The position numbers and the translations under genes are program-made. A stretch of 64,000 bases of DNA from SZUA-521 sp041738285. Its GTDB lineage: Bacteria > Pseudomonadota > Gammaproteobacteria > Pseudomonadales > Azotimanducaceae. Positions 53,143 through 61,689 of the stretch are shown here, piece by piece. Numbering within the stretch: the first letter of the stretch is position 1; each line of letters begins with the position of its first letter. The stretch spans positions 1-64,000 of the forward strand of contig JBGSQB010000065.1 of the NCBI GenBank assembly GCA_041738285.1, in the 5' to 3' direction. The notes beneath the pieces are model-generated. The model worked only from the letters and a program-made list of their open reading frames with translations. It made no database searches and was not told the origin of the DNA.

Positions 53143-54303
53143 ATGCGAGTTCGGTTCGAAATCGGCGCGCTCGATCAGCAGCTACTTCCTGACGGCGTCC
53201 GTTCGCGACACGTCGACGGCGTCAACGAACTGCGCATGCACGTGCTCGAAGCGGGATTTGAAAGCCCTGACCGTCCCGTGCTCGTGCTACTGCATGGCTT
53301 CCCGGAACTCGCTTACAGCTTTCGTCGAATCATGGGGCCGCTGGCCGCGGCCGGTTATCGCGTACTCGCGCCGGATCTGCGCGGTTACGGACGCACGACG
53401 CCGGAACCAGTCGCGTACGACGATGACCTGCGTCCGTTCGCGACGATCAACAGGATCACCGACGTCCTTGCGCTGGTATCGGCGATGGGTTGTCGATCCG
53501 TTGCGGGCGTGATCGGTCACGATCACGGGTCGCCGCTGGCCGGCTGGTGCGCGTTGGCGCGTCCGGACGTGTTTCGATCCGTCGCAATGCTGAGTGCGCC
53601 ATTCGCTGGCCCGCCGATGCTGCCGTTCGATACGGCAAACGCACATCGAGGTGCACGGCGCGGACAGCATGCGGATGCAATCCACGCTGAGCTTGCCGCG
53701 CTGACGCCGCCCCGCAAGCATTACCAGCGCTACTACCAGAGCGCCGAGGCCAACGACAACCTCTGGCATCCGCCGCATGGTCTGATGGACTTCCTGCGCG
53801 CCTACTACCACGTGAAGAGCGCCGACTGGCAGGGGAACGCGCCGCATCCGTTGGCAGACCGCACCGTTGCGCAGTGGGCGAAGCTGCCGCGCTATTACGT
53901 GATGGATCTGGACAAGGGCATGGCGGAGCAGGTGGCGTGCGACATGCCGACACCTGCCATCATCGCAGCGAACACCTGGCTGCCGGATAGCGAGCTCGCT
54001 GTCTACGTCGAAGAATACGCGCGCACCGGCTTTCAGGGCGGGCTCAACTGGTATCGCAGCGGCCTGGTGGATGAATCGCTGGCGTTGTTCGCCGGGCGCA
54101 CCATCGATGTGCCCTCCACCTTCATCGCCGGCGCGAAGGACTGGGGCACCTATCAGAGCCCCGGCGCCCTCGGGCGGCTCGAACGCACGCTGACGACCCA
54201 GTATCGAGGCACGCACCTGGTGGCCGGCGCCGGCCCCTGGGTGCAACAGGAACAGCCGGGTGCATTGGTAAAGCTACTGCTCGACTTTCTGCATCGCGGA
54301 TAG
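53143..54303 (+). CDS. Epoxide hydrolase-like alpha/beta hydrolase lacking the catalytic His
   Basis: A 386-residue protein with the epoxide hydrolase pattern: oxyanion HGFPE, nucleophile Asp in GHDHGS (residue 127 from this start) and the acid in FIAGAKDWGTYQ. Where relatives have GAGHWVQQE, this protein reads AGAGPWVQQEQP: the catalytic His codon is CCC (54235-54237), giving Pro365. CAC to CCC is a single change. Without this base the enzyme should be stalled at the ester intermediate or inactive. The start follows AGGAG at ten bases; the in-frame GTG 53077 is an alternative. Confidence 0.85.
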   Translation: MRVRFEIGALDQQLLPDGVRSRHVDGVNELRMHVLEAGFESPDRPVLVLLHGFPELAYSFRRIMGPLAAAGYRVLAPDLRGYGRTTPEPVAYDDDLRPFATINRITDVLALVSAMGCRSVAGVIGHDHGSPLAGWCALARPDVFRSVAMLSAPFAGPPMLPFDTANAHRGARRGQHADAIHAELAALTPPRKHYQRYYQSAEANDNLWHPPHGLMDFLRAYYHVKSADWQGNAPHPLADRTVAQWAKLPRYYVMDLDKGMAEQVACDMPTPAIIAANTWLPDSELAVYVEEYARTGFQGGLNWYRSGLVDESLALFAGRTIDVPSTFIAGAKDWGTYQSPGALGRLERTLTTQYRGTHLVAGAGPWVQQEQPGALVKLLLDFLHRG

Positions 54304-54312
54304 TTCGCTCGC

Positions 54313-55098
54313 TCAGCGCCCCGAGAACTTCGGTTCGCGCTTCTCCAGAAACGCGCGCACGCTTTCGATCGAATCTTCGGTCTTGCGCAGCGTTTGGATC
54401 TGGCCGATTGCCCACGCACCTACGTCGCGCCAGTCCGGGTCGAGCGTACGTCGCAACCCCGCTTTGAGCGCTCTGACCGCAAGCGGCGGGTTTGCTGCAA
54501 TCTTGCGCGCGATGCCGAGTGCGGTGTCCATCAGTGCATCGGGCGCGGCAACGCGCGACACGAGCCCGATTTCGAGCGCCGTCTTTGCATCGATCACTTC
54601 GCCGGTGAACAGTAGTTCGGCCGCCTTCTCGCGGCCAACATATTGCGCGAGCCGGCCAAGCCCGGGCGCATCGCTACAAAGCCCACGCACCACGAACAGC
54701 TCGGCAAACTTGGCACGCTCGGACGCGACCCGAATGTCCGCCATGAGCGCAAGCTCCATGCCCCAGCCCACCGCCGGACCGTTGACCGCGGCGATCACGG
54801 GAATGTCGGTATGCAGCAACGCATCAGCCGCTGGCGTAAGTCCGCCGGTCCTGCGTCCGCGCTCGATGGACTCCGCCGGTGGACCTTGCGTGCCGCCGAG
54901 AATCTGCTTCATGTCGTCGCCGGAACAGAACGCACGTCCAGCGCCCGTGATGACGAGCGCTCGCGCAGTGGACGACCGCACCACGTCTTCGAGCTCCATG
55001 TACAACGTGTAGGTCAGCGCGTTCATCGCTTCGGGGCGGTTGAGTGTGATGACGCCCACGCCATCCGTCACTTCATAGGTGAGCTCGGTGAACGACAT
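54313..55098 (-). CDS. Enoyl-CoA hydratase/isomerase family protein
   Basis: A 261-residue crotonase. Oxyanion motif AFCSGDDMKQ; GWGMELALMADIRVAS keeps the first catalytic Glu position, while the second is Phe and a later Asp is present in GLCSDAPG, more like PaaG-type isomerases than hydratases. ATG 55098 lies one base after the upstream gene's stop. It is the last gene of the 61.1-54.3 kb operon. Confidence 0.9.
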   Translation of the reverse strand: MSFTELTYEVTDGVGVITLNRPEAMNALTYTLYMELEDVVRSSTARALVITGAGRAFCSGDDMKQILGGTQGPPAESIERGRRTGGLTPAADALLHTDIPVIAAVNGPAVGWGMELALMADIRVASERAKFAELFVVRGLCSDAPGLGRLAQYVGREKAAELLFTGEVIDAKTALEIGLVSRVAAPDALMDTALGIARKIAANPPLAVRALKAGLRRTLDPDWRDVGAWAIGQIQTLRKTEDSIESVRAFLEKREPKFSGR

Positions 55099-55099
55099 G

Positions 55100-55897
55100 T
55101 CACTTGACTCCACGCGCCGCGGCGAAATTCGGCTCTCGCTTTTCCATGAATGCGCTGATCGCTTCCTTGTGTTCGGGTGACTTGTACGCTTCACCGAGCG
55201 CGGCGATCTCGCGCTGTTGCACGAGCGTGGTATCGCCTTGCGCCGCATTCTGCGTCAGCAGGGTCTTGACGCTGCGCAGCGCCGACTGCGGGTTTTCGCC
55301 CATGGCGCGCGCCGCTGCCCGTGCAACGTCGAGCAACTCGGCTGGCTCGGCCATCTTGTCAATGAGCCGCATCTCGAGCGCTTCCGGCGCCTCGATGGTC
55401 TTGCCCGTGAGCATGAGTTCGCTCGCGGCACCGAAGCCGACGCGCAGCGGCAGGTAGTGCGAACTCGCAAGCTCCGGCACGAGTCCCATCTTGATGAAAC
55501 GCACGCTGAGCTTGGCAGTTCTCGATGCAACGATCAGATCCATCGGCAGAATCTGCGTCAGGCCGACACCGATCGCTGCGCCGTTGACCGCGGCAACCAT
55601 CGGCTTCGAGGCCCGCACCAGATCGACCCAGTTCATGGTGCGCGGGCGCTCGGTGGCGACGCTCGGCTTCTCCGACTGAGCCTTGAACACATCGCCGATG
55701 TCTGCGCCAGCGCAGAAGCCGCGCCCGGCACCCGTGACGATCATCGCCAGGACGGCGTCGTCCGTGTTCGCCTTGGTGACAGCATCGCTCAGTTCCGCGC
55801 CCATCTGATAGGTCCAGGCGTTGAGGCGCTCGGGGCGGTTGAGCGTGATCGTCAGAATGCCGTCCGCAAGTTCAGTGCGTATCGTCGAGTAAGCCAT
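55100..55897 (-). CDS. Enoyl-CoA hydratase/isomerase family protein
   Basis: A 265-residue crotonase with GFCAGADIGDV (oxyanion) and FIKMGLVPELASSHYLP, typical of delta3-delta2-enoyl-CoA isomerase-like members that keep a single Glu. It is followed by another crotonase after 1 base and preceded by the APH gene by 3 bases, so the three are tightly coupled. Likely rearranges or hydrates an unsaturated acyl-CoA made by the neighbouring dehydrogenase. Confidence 0.9.
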   Translation of the reverse strand: MAYSTIRTELADGILTITLNRPERLNAWTYQMGAELSDAVTKANTDDAVLAMIVTGAGRGFCAGADIGDVFKAQSEKPSVATERPRTMNWVDLVRASKPMVAAVNGAAIGVGLTQILPMDLIVASRTAKLSVRFIKMGLVPELASSHYLPLRVGFGAASELMLTGKTIEAPEALEMRLIDKMAEPAELLDVARAAARAMGENPQSALRSVKTLLTQNAAQGDTTLVQQREIAALGEAYKSPEHKEAISAFMEKREPNFAAARGVK

Positions 55898-55900
55898 ACT

Positions 55901-57313
55901 TCAATCTCCCTTGAATTTCAGTGCAGTTTTCAGCCCCGAATACTTCGGTTGGTCGATAGCGATCTGACCCACGACTGTTTCACGCAGATGCGCGCTCAGT
56001 CCCGGATGATCGAGCGAAATGGACCCGTCCCGCAGCCGGCGCACCAGATCCCATCGTAAATCCACGAGCGGCGCCGTCTTGTTCAGGAGCTTCTGCAGTC
56101 GCGCTAGCTCGCCCGCGAGGTGCGCAGGCCCCAACGTCAGCTCGCGCAACACGATGTCCAACGAGTTGGATGCAACGCGGGCGAGGAAGTTGGTGCGGCC
56201 CTCGGTGGCCGCCATGACGTCGGCTCGCAGAAAGTCGCGCACGCTGACCAGGAGCTCATCTGTGCGCGGTGTATCGGTCGACGACGCGCCCACGGCTTCC
56301 GTGGGTAGTGAAACCGGACCGGGAATCAGGAGGTTCACACAGTCGACCTGACACTCGGAACTGCGCCGGCCGATGCCGGGCCGCTCCACCGTTCGGTCCG
56401 GACCATTGCGATACGCGAACGCCATGCCGAGGCAGCCGATCGCCCACCAGTACGAGCCGAATACTTCCCAGAACTTCACGTGCGCAGCGTCGACCTGCAC
56501 CCCGGTGACCGACTCATAGCCGGCAAAGAGATCCGCGTACTCACCGAAGCCGCCAACCGGTTGATCGCCACCAAAGCGCCAGGAGTTGGTGCAGATCCAG
56601 CCGAGATCGCGCATCGGGTCGCCAATATGGGCGACTTCCCAGTCGAGCACGGCAGTCACGCCGACATTCGGATCCACCATCAGATTGCCGTTGCGGAAGT
56701 CGTTGTGCACCAGCTTCAGATCCGTGACCGGCGGCAAGTGATCGAGCAGCCAGCGTGCTGTGTAGTCGATCATCGGCTGCGGCGTTTCGAACAGTTGATA
56801 CTGTTCCCACTTCTGGCGCACGAATGCTTCCGGCGTGAGGCGCCCGAGGCGCGCATCGAGCCCGGTCGCCGCGAGATCAATGCTGTGTATGCGCGCCAGC
56901 AGCGCACCGCATTGGAAGGCGAGCTTGTCCCGAATCGCGGCAAATTCCGGTGCGCGATTGATGCGCGCGCCCAGCGTCTCGCCCGCGAGCCACTCCATGA
57001 TGAAGCCTTCACCGACACCGTCGCCTGGTTCGAGCACATGGACGATCGCAGGCTCCGGTACACCGGCCGCCAACGCCAGTTCCATCAGCCGGGCTTCCAG
57101 CGCAAGGCCCGGTTTCTCTGCGCCGCCTTCGACTGCCGCGCCGCCCGGTGCGCGACGCATGGCGAGCTTGCGCACGCCGGTGCGTGTGTCGATGACGATG
57201 CGATACGTCTCCTGGCTCGCACCACCCGACAACCGTTCGCAACTGGTGAGGCCAACGAACCCATCGACCGCGCGCGCGAGGACATCTCGCAACGCTGCGT
57301 CAAACTCCGCCAT
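55901..57313 (-). CDS. Aminoglycoside phosphotransferase-like kinase (ACAD10/11 N-terminal type) with DUF6285-like tail
   Basis: A 470-residue protein. The APH kinase fold is clear: LSGGASQETYRIVID (P-loop-like), the catalytic LVHNDFRNGNLMVD (HxDxxxxN) and metal-binding VLDWEVAHIGDP. The C-terminal 120 residues (LLVSVRDFLRADVMAATEGR) match the DUF6285-type helical domain. In ACAD10/11 such a kinase is fused to an acyl-CoA dehydrogenase and phosphorylates 4-hydroxyacyl-CoA, allowing its degradation. Here the dehydrogenase is the next gene upstream (1 nt gap). Confidence 0.88.
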   Translation of the reverse strand: MAEFDAALRDVLARAVDGFVGLTSCERLSGGASQETYRIVIDTRTGVRKLAMRRAPGGAAVEGGAEKPGLALEARLMELALAAGVPEPAIVHVLEPGDGVGEGFIMEWLAGETLGARINRAPEFAAIRDKLAFQCGALLARIHSIDLAATGLDARLGRLTPEAFVRQKWEQYQLFETPQPMIDYTARWLLDHLPPVTDLKLVHNDFRNGNLMVDPNVGVTAVLDWEVAHIGDPMRDLGWICTNSWRFGGDQPVGGFGEYADLFAGYESVTGVQVDAAHVKFWEVFGSYWWAIGCLGMAFAYRNGPDRTVERPGIGRRSSECQVDCVNLLIPGPVSLPTEAVGASSTDTPRTDELLVSVRDFLRADVMAATEGRTNFLARVASNSLDIVLRELTLGPAHLAGELARLQKLLNKTAPLVDLRWDLVRRLRDGSISLDHPGLSAHLRETVVGQIAIDQPKYSGLKTALKFKGD

Positions 57314-57314
57314 T

Positions 57315-58589
57315 TCAGGTTTCCCGTACGCCCTTCGGCGCCCGCTGCTTCATGAAACCGAACATGTAGCCGGCCACACGGCGCATCTGGATCTCTTCGG
57401 CGCCTTCGGTGATCCGATAGCGACGGTGGTGCCGGTAGATGTGTTCGAACGGCTTGTGTCTCGAGTAACCGAGCCCGCCGTGCACCTGCATCGCGCGATC
57501 GGCCGCTTCGCAGCACAAACGGTTCGCCCAGTAGTTGCACATCGACACCTTGTCGGACTGCGAGAAGGCGCCCTCCTTGTCCATCTTCCACGCGGTCTTG
57601 TGGATCAGCGCGCGGATCATCTCGCACTGGGTTTGCAGCTCCACGAGCGGAAACTGAATGGCCTGATTGCTCGCCAGCGGTTTGCCGAACGGCTTGCGTT
57701 CTTTCGCGTACTTCACCGACTCATTGATGCAGAACTGCGCCGCACCCAGGCTCGATGCCGCCTGGCGGATGCGATTTTCATTGAAGAAGTGCTGCACGAC
57801 CCCGAGGCCGCGGCCTTCGCCACCGAATACCGCGTCGGCAGGCACGCGTACGTTCGTGAACGACACGCGGCCATGGTCGGTCGGCATGTTGAACGTCCAC
57901 AACATCTCCTCGATCTTGACGCCTTGGGCCTTCATCGGTGTCAGCAGCGCAGTAATGCCATCGCCGTCACCGGCCTTGCCGCTGGTGCGCGCCATGACCA
58001 GGTCGTACTGCGCCTTGTGGATGCCCGTGTTCCAGGTCTTCTCACCGTTGATGACCCACTCATCGCCATCACGCACCGCACGCGTCTCCATGTGCGTTGC
58101 GTCCGAGCCATGATTCGGTTCAGTGATGCCGAACGCAAAGCCGCGACGGCCTTCGGCGAGATCGTCGATCCACTCTTTTTTCTGCTGTTCGGTGCCGTAG
58201 TTGATCATCAGCAGGAGACCAACGTTGTTCCCCACGATGGAGTGTTCGTTCTGCAGGTCGTTGTGCAGACCGAGCCCTTTGGCGGCGAAGTGCTCGCGAA
58301 TGATGGCCATTCCCAGGTTGGTGCCATTGCGACCGCCATACTCCTTGGGAAAGGCGTAGCGGTAATGGCCGGCTGCATCGGCGCGGCGCCGTGCTTCGCG
58401 CAGCAGTGCCTCCCACTCCTCGCTCGGTAATCCACCGCGGTCCCAATCCGTGCGCGCATCCTCGCGGCGATGGTCGAAAAAGCGGATGTTGTCGTCCTGA
58501 TTCTCGAGCGGCTTGATCTCGCGTTCGATGAACGCATCGAGCTCGACCAGGTAGTCGGCTATTTCCTTCGGAATATCGAAATCCATCAT
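57315..58589 (-). CDS. Acyl-CoA dehydrogenase, ACAD10/11-type partner
   Basis: A 424-residue flavoenzyme. Conserved blocks: FAFGITEPNHGSDATHMETR, VINGEKTWNTGIHKAQYDLV, RKPFGKPLASNQAIQFPLVE, VHGGLGYSRHKPFEHIYRHH and RITEGAEEIQMRRVAG. It is on the same message as the APH kinase, directly upstream. Together they resemble split ACAD10/11, which remove the hydroxyl of 4-hydroxy fatty acids as phosphate (inference). Regulated perhaps by the adjacent TetR gene. Confidence 0.93.
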   Translation of the reverse strand: MMDFDIPKEIADYLVELDAFIEREIKPLENQDDNIRFFDHRREDARTDWDRGGLPSEEWEALLREARRRADAAGHYRYAFPKEYGGRNGTNLGMAIIREHFAAKGLGLHNDLQNEHSIVGNNVGLLLMINYGTEQQKKEWIDDLAEGRRGFAFGITEPNHGSDATHMETRAVRDGDEWVINGEKTWNTGIHKAQYDLVMARTSGKAGDGDGITALLTPMKAQGVKIEEMLWTFNMPTDHGRVSFTNVRVPADAVFGGEGRGLGVVQHFFNENRIRQAASSLGAAQFCINESVKYAKERKPFGKPLASNQAIQFPLVELQTQCEMIRALIHKTAWKMDKEGAFSQSDKVSMCNYWANRLCCEAADRAMQVHGGLGYSRHKPFEHIYRHHRRYRITEGAEEIQMRRVAGYMFGFMKQRAPKGVRET

Positions 58590-58622
58590 TCACTCCCTGA
58601 CTTAGTTGACTTGAATATCTGA

Positions 58623-59321
58623 TCAGCCCGCCGAACGGCGCGACTCACTACCGTTGACCTGCTTGGCGCGCTCGCGCCAGGACGCCCTGATCTGCTTCTG
58701 CGTTGCAGTGACGAGGTCACGCAGGCGCGTCTGCGATGTCGGTGTTGCCATCGAAAGCAAGAGCAGTGCGAAGCCGTATTGCGCCCAGACGTCGAGCTCT
58801 TTCAAGGTCAGTTCCCCGAGGACCCACTCGAGGATCGAGGCGAAGAACGATCGGCCCAGTTGCAATGCGAAGGCATCGGGGTCGACATCCTGCGACAGGA
58901 GCCCCCCATCGCGCGCTTCGACCACGAGTCTGCGCCACATGGCGTGACGCGGACCGCTGAACATCGCGCGATATTCCCGTCCGCCATCGCTGTACACGGC
59001 GAACAACACCGTACGATAGAACTCGGGCTCCTTGGCGAACAGCGACGTCGAGAGCGTGACTGCTTTGAAAAAAACATCGATGCCATCCGCACGCACCCGC
59101 TCGAGGCTTTGCTGATACGCCTCGATGTCGGCATCGAGCACTGCGTACATGATCGCCTGCTTCGAACCGAACAGGTTGTAAGGTGTCGCCACGCTGACGC
59201 CCGCTTCATCCGCAAGCGCGCGCATGGAGAACCCGGTGCTGCCGGTCTGCTGCACAAGGCGATGCGCCGCCCGGACGATGTCGAGGCGGCGCCGATCCTT
59301 ACCTTCTTCCCGGGTGGCCAA
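58623..59321 (-). CDS. TetR family transcriptional regulator
   Basis: A 232-residue regulator. HTH: FSMRALADEAGVSVATPYNLF followed by GSKQAIMYAVLDAD, and a helical ligand domain. The apparent start is TTG 59321; no ATG fits. It lies within the minus-strand operon between the dehydrogenase and ferritin-like genes and probably controls it, likely in response to an acyl-CoA. Confidence 0.87.
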   Translation of the reverse strand: MATREEGKDRRRLDIVRAAHRLVQQTGSTGFSMRALADEAGVSVATPYNLFGSKQAIMYAVLDADIEAYQQSLERVRADGIDVFFKAVTLSTSLFAKEPEFYRTVLFAVYSDGGREYRAMFSGPRHAMWRRLVVEARDGGLLSQDVDPDAFALQLGRSFFASILEWVLGELTLKELDVWAQYGFALLLLSMATPTSQTRLRDLVTATQKQIRASWRERAKQVNGSESRRSAG

Positions 59322-59341
59322 ACCGCAGGCGCTTGTCGTCG

Positions 59342-59899
59342 CTAGGCAACGCTGCGCAGATTGCGCAGCCGCGCAACTTCTTCGCGCAGCGCATCGACAC
59401 GCGCCGTGAGTTCAGCCATTTCGTTGCTCGGCATCGTCTGCTTGCAGACACGATCGTACTCGGCTTGCAGGCGTCGGCCGCTGTCGCGCTCTTCGGCGAT
59501 GTAGCGTCCGAGCAGTTCGCCGGTTTGCGGATCGATGGTTACGTCGTTGAAGAACGAACGAAACGGGTCTTTTCGTTCGCCGCGCTCGGCGCTCCGATCG
59601 CGGCCTTGCAGCATCGCTACTTTTTCCGCATCGCTTGCGTTGGAACTCGCGCAGGCGACCAGCCCATCGAAATCCTTGAACACCTGATAGGCCTTCTCCT
59701 CACAAACGGCGTGCCCGAGTTCACACATGCGCTTGGTGAACGCGGCTGCGTGTTCGCCTTCGCGAATGGCGACGAATCGCAGCACACCCGCAAGCTGTTC
59801 GTCCTTCGTATTGTTCGCCCATGCATTGAGCAGGATCTCACCCTTGCGTTCGTTCACAGCAATCGAATTCAGCAGTGCCAGATAGGTCGGTTCACTCAT
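59342..59899 (-). CDS. Putative ferritin-like di-iron protein with C-terminal coiled coil
   Basis: A 185-residue helical protein. NERKGEILLNAW and IREGEHAAAF carry Glu and ExxH spaced like a ferritin-like helix pair; a second acidic helix (YIAEERDSGRRLQAEYD) may complete it. The last 25 residues (MAELTARVDALREEVARLRN) are a leucine-zipper coiled coil. ATG 59899 follows GGGAG. Function unknown; its place between amidohydrolase and TetR genes suggests a catabolic or metal role. Confidence 0.65.
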   Translation of the reverse strand: MSEPTYLALLNSIAVNERKGEILLNAWANNTKDEQLAGVLRFVAIREGEHAAAFTKRMCELGHAVCEEKAYQVFKDFDGLVACASSNASDAEKVAMLQGRDRSAERGERKDPFRSFFNDVTIDPQTGELLGRYIAEERDSGRRLQAEYDRVCKQTMPSNEMAELTARVDALREEVARLRNLRSVA

Positions 59900-59922
59900 G
59901 TTGTACTCCCCCAAGTTTCCTT

Positions 59923-61113
59923 TCAGTTGCGGCCAACCGACGCCGCGGATGCGGCGCGCGAAGGCAGTTCATAGTTCAGTTGATAGATACGCTTGACGTT
60001 GCCACCAAGTACCTTTGCCCGCGTCTCGGGCGAGAGCTTCGCCGCATAGCGCGTCAGGTCGTCGACCCACGTGTGCGGGTGGTCCGGGTGGGGATAGTCG
60101 GTCGCCCACATGAAATTGTCGGCGCCCACGGCGTCGATGGTATGCGGCGCCACGGTCTCGTCCGGATCACCTGAGACGAAACACTGTCGGCGAAACAGCT
60201 CGCTGGCGGGCGTATGACGCCCCGACAGGTTGAGCGACGCGCTGAATGCATCGAGTCGATCGAGCATCGCCCCGACCCATCCGGATCCGGCCTCGAGAAT
60301 GCCGAGCGAGAGCCTTGGGAAGCGTTCGAGCGTGCCGAGTGAAAAGAACGATATGAAGGCTTGCTGCACGATCGCGCGCAGCCAGATGGCTTCACCCCAT
60401 GCGCGCCCGTGCGCGGGCCAGTCGAAGATGCCTTCCGCGGCAGCATGCGGTGTGTAGGTTGGATGAATGGCCAGTGGCACATCGAGTTCGCTGCATTTGG
60501 CGAACAGCACATCGTGACGTGCGTCGCCATGAATGACTCGGCGATGGTTGAACGGATTCACCCACGCACCGCGACAACCGTCCTTCACGGCGCGATCGAG
60601 TTCTGCGGCGGAGCCCTCCGGATCGAGCAACGTGAGTTGCGCGATGGGCACGAGACGGCCCTTGGAATTGCGACAGAAGTCCGCGATCCAGCGGTTGTAG
60701 GCACGCGCATAGGCGAGCGAAAGCTCGGGATCCTGCAGTTCCACTTCCCACAGAAGTCCAATCGTCGGATACAGCAGCGCGCATTCGAGATTTTCGGCAT
60801 CGAGCAGTTTCAGACGCTGCGCCGCATCGGCGGAACCAAACGGCCGATTGTCCACGTAGCGCCGATCGGGCCGGGGCCGTAGGTCCTGCTCTCCCATCGC
60901 GCCCATGATGCCGAGCGCGCCTTTGTTGGCGCGCTTCGATGGCCGCTGGTCGATCTCCAGATACTCGAACCCCTCGTCATCGACCCGCACGCGCAACGCG
61001 CGCGGCCGATACTTCGCCTCCAGATAGGTCTCCCAGAGATCAGGTGGTTCGAGCACATGACCATCGGCATCGATCGTGCCAGGCACTTCGAACCGTTTGA
61101 TTTCGTAGCTCAT
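59923..61113 (-). CDS. Amidohydrolase family (ACMSD-like) metalloenzyme
   Basis: A 396-residue TIM-barrel protein. Metal ligands are visible in the N-terminal DADGHVLEP, in PLAIHPTY (His on strand five) and in the C-terminal MWATDYPHPDH (Asp and His). This resembles the aminocarboxymuconate decarboxylase/gamma-resorcylate decarboxylase branch, often found beside aromatic or steroid pathways. It is the first gene of the operon running to 54.3 kb. The divergent promoter region holds a direct repeat. Confidence 0.87.
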   Translation of the reverse strand: MSYEIKRFEVPGTIDADGHVLEPPDLWETYLEAKYRPRALRVRVDDEGFEYLEIDQRPSKRANKGALGIMGAMGEQDLRPRPDRRYVDNRPFGSADAAQRLKLLDAENLECALLYPTIGLLWEVELQDPELSLAYARAYNRWIADFCRNSKGRLVPIAQLTLLDPEGSAAELDRAVKDGCRGAWVNPFNHRRVIHGDARHDVLFAKCSELDVPLAIHPTYTPHAAAEGIFDWPAHGRAWGEAIWLRAIVQQAFISFFSLGTLERFPRLSLGILEAGSGWVGAMLDRLDAFSASLNLSGRHTPASELFRRQCFVSGDPDETVAPHTIDAVGADNFMWATDYPHPDHPHTWVDDLTRYAAKLSPETRAKVLGGNVKRIYQLNYELPSRAASAASVGRN

Positions 61114-61185
61114 AGTCCTCCCCAGGGCGCTATTTCAGCTCACCGCCACGCTTACCGCTGTTTACCGACATTGACGGTGGCTCGA

Positions 61186-61213
61186 TAGAACTTTATAACG
61201 CGTTAGAACTTTA
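61186..61213. promoter_or_regulatory. Direct repeat and palindrome in divergent promoter region
   Basis: TAGAACTTTA occurs at 61186-61195 and 61204-61213 (18-base period). Between them TAACGCGTTA (61196-61205) is a perfect palindrome. This lies between the amidohydrolase operon and the small ORF/D-aminoacylase operon, where a shared regulator, perhaps the TetR protein encoded at 58.6-59.3 kb, could bind. Confidence 0.55.
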
Positions 61214-61219
61214 CGCATC

Positions 61220-61462
61220 ATGCCCGTCACGATGCAAGCCCGTCGGAACCGAGCCATCACCATGCAAGTCAGTCGTACACGCCAGTTCATGCATCCTCTG
61301 CCTGATGAAACCTTCGAGGCAATCGCGCACCGCGCCCTGCCGAAGGAGCCGCTCGAGGCCGCAGTGGAGAAGCTGAAGAGCTGGAATCTGCATATTTTCC
61401 TGCGCCGCCCGTCGGGCGTGCTGCTCGGTAGCGACATCGTATTCACCGAAGACCCGGCTTGA
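61220..61462 (+). CDS. Small conserved-looking protein upstream of D-aminoacylase
   Basis: An 80-residue ORF, or 66 residues from ATG 61262. The C-terminal part, LEAAVEKLKSWNLHIFLRRP, is amphipathic. No domain recognised. Its stop overlaps the next start (TTGA), and the three genes here look coupled. No good ribosome site is visible. Confidence 0.5.
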   Translation: MPVTMQARRNRAITMQVSRTRQFMHPLPDETFEAIAHRALPKEPLEAAVEKLKSWNLHIFLRRPSGVLLGSDIVFTEDPA

Positions 61463-61689
61463 GCGCGCGCCCGGATGCGCTGATCGAACGCGCGGAGGTC
61501 GGCGGCGGCCACGACGGTCAGGCCGAACTCATCGTGACGTTACGCTTTGCGAGCGGCGGCAGAACGGCAGTCGTGCTCGACACCGAGGCCGGCATGCGAC
61601 TCATGCGCAACTGTGGCGTTGATGATGCGGCGGCGCTCGCCGGCCACCCGTGGAACAAAATACTGGAGGACCCAACATGTTCGACCTGA
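61459..61689 (+). CDS. Small protein coupled to D-aminoacylase
   Basis: A 76-residue ORF with TTG start overlapping the previous stop; it overlaps the D-aminoacylase start by 13 bases. The sequence ELIVTLRFASGGRTAVVLDT and a C-terminal GHPWNKILED look structured. No family recognised. Confidence 0.5.
   Translation: MSARPDALIERAEVGGGHDGQAELIVTLRFASGGRTAVVLDTEAGMRLMRNCGVDDAAALAGHPWNKILEDPTCST

Noticed and set aside
53287..54246. 319-codon minus-strand open frame
   Set aside because: Antisense to the epoxide hydrolase-like gene; no family features.
56835..58430. 531-codon open frame on the plus strand
   Set aside because: It is antisense to the APH kinase and acyl-CoA dehydrogenase genes, which have clear family motifs; long antisense frames are common at this GC content.
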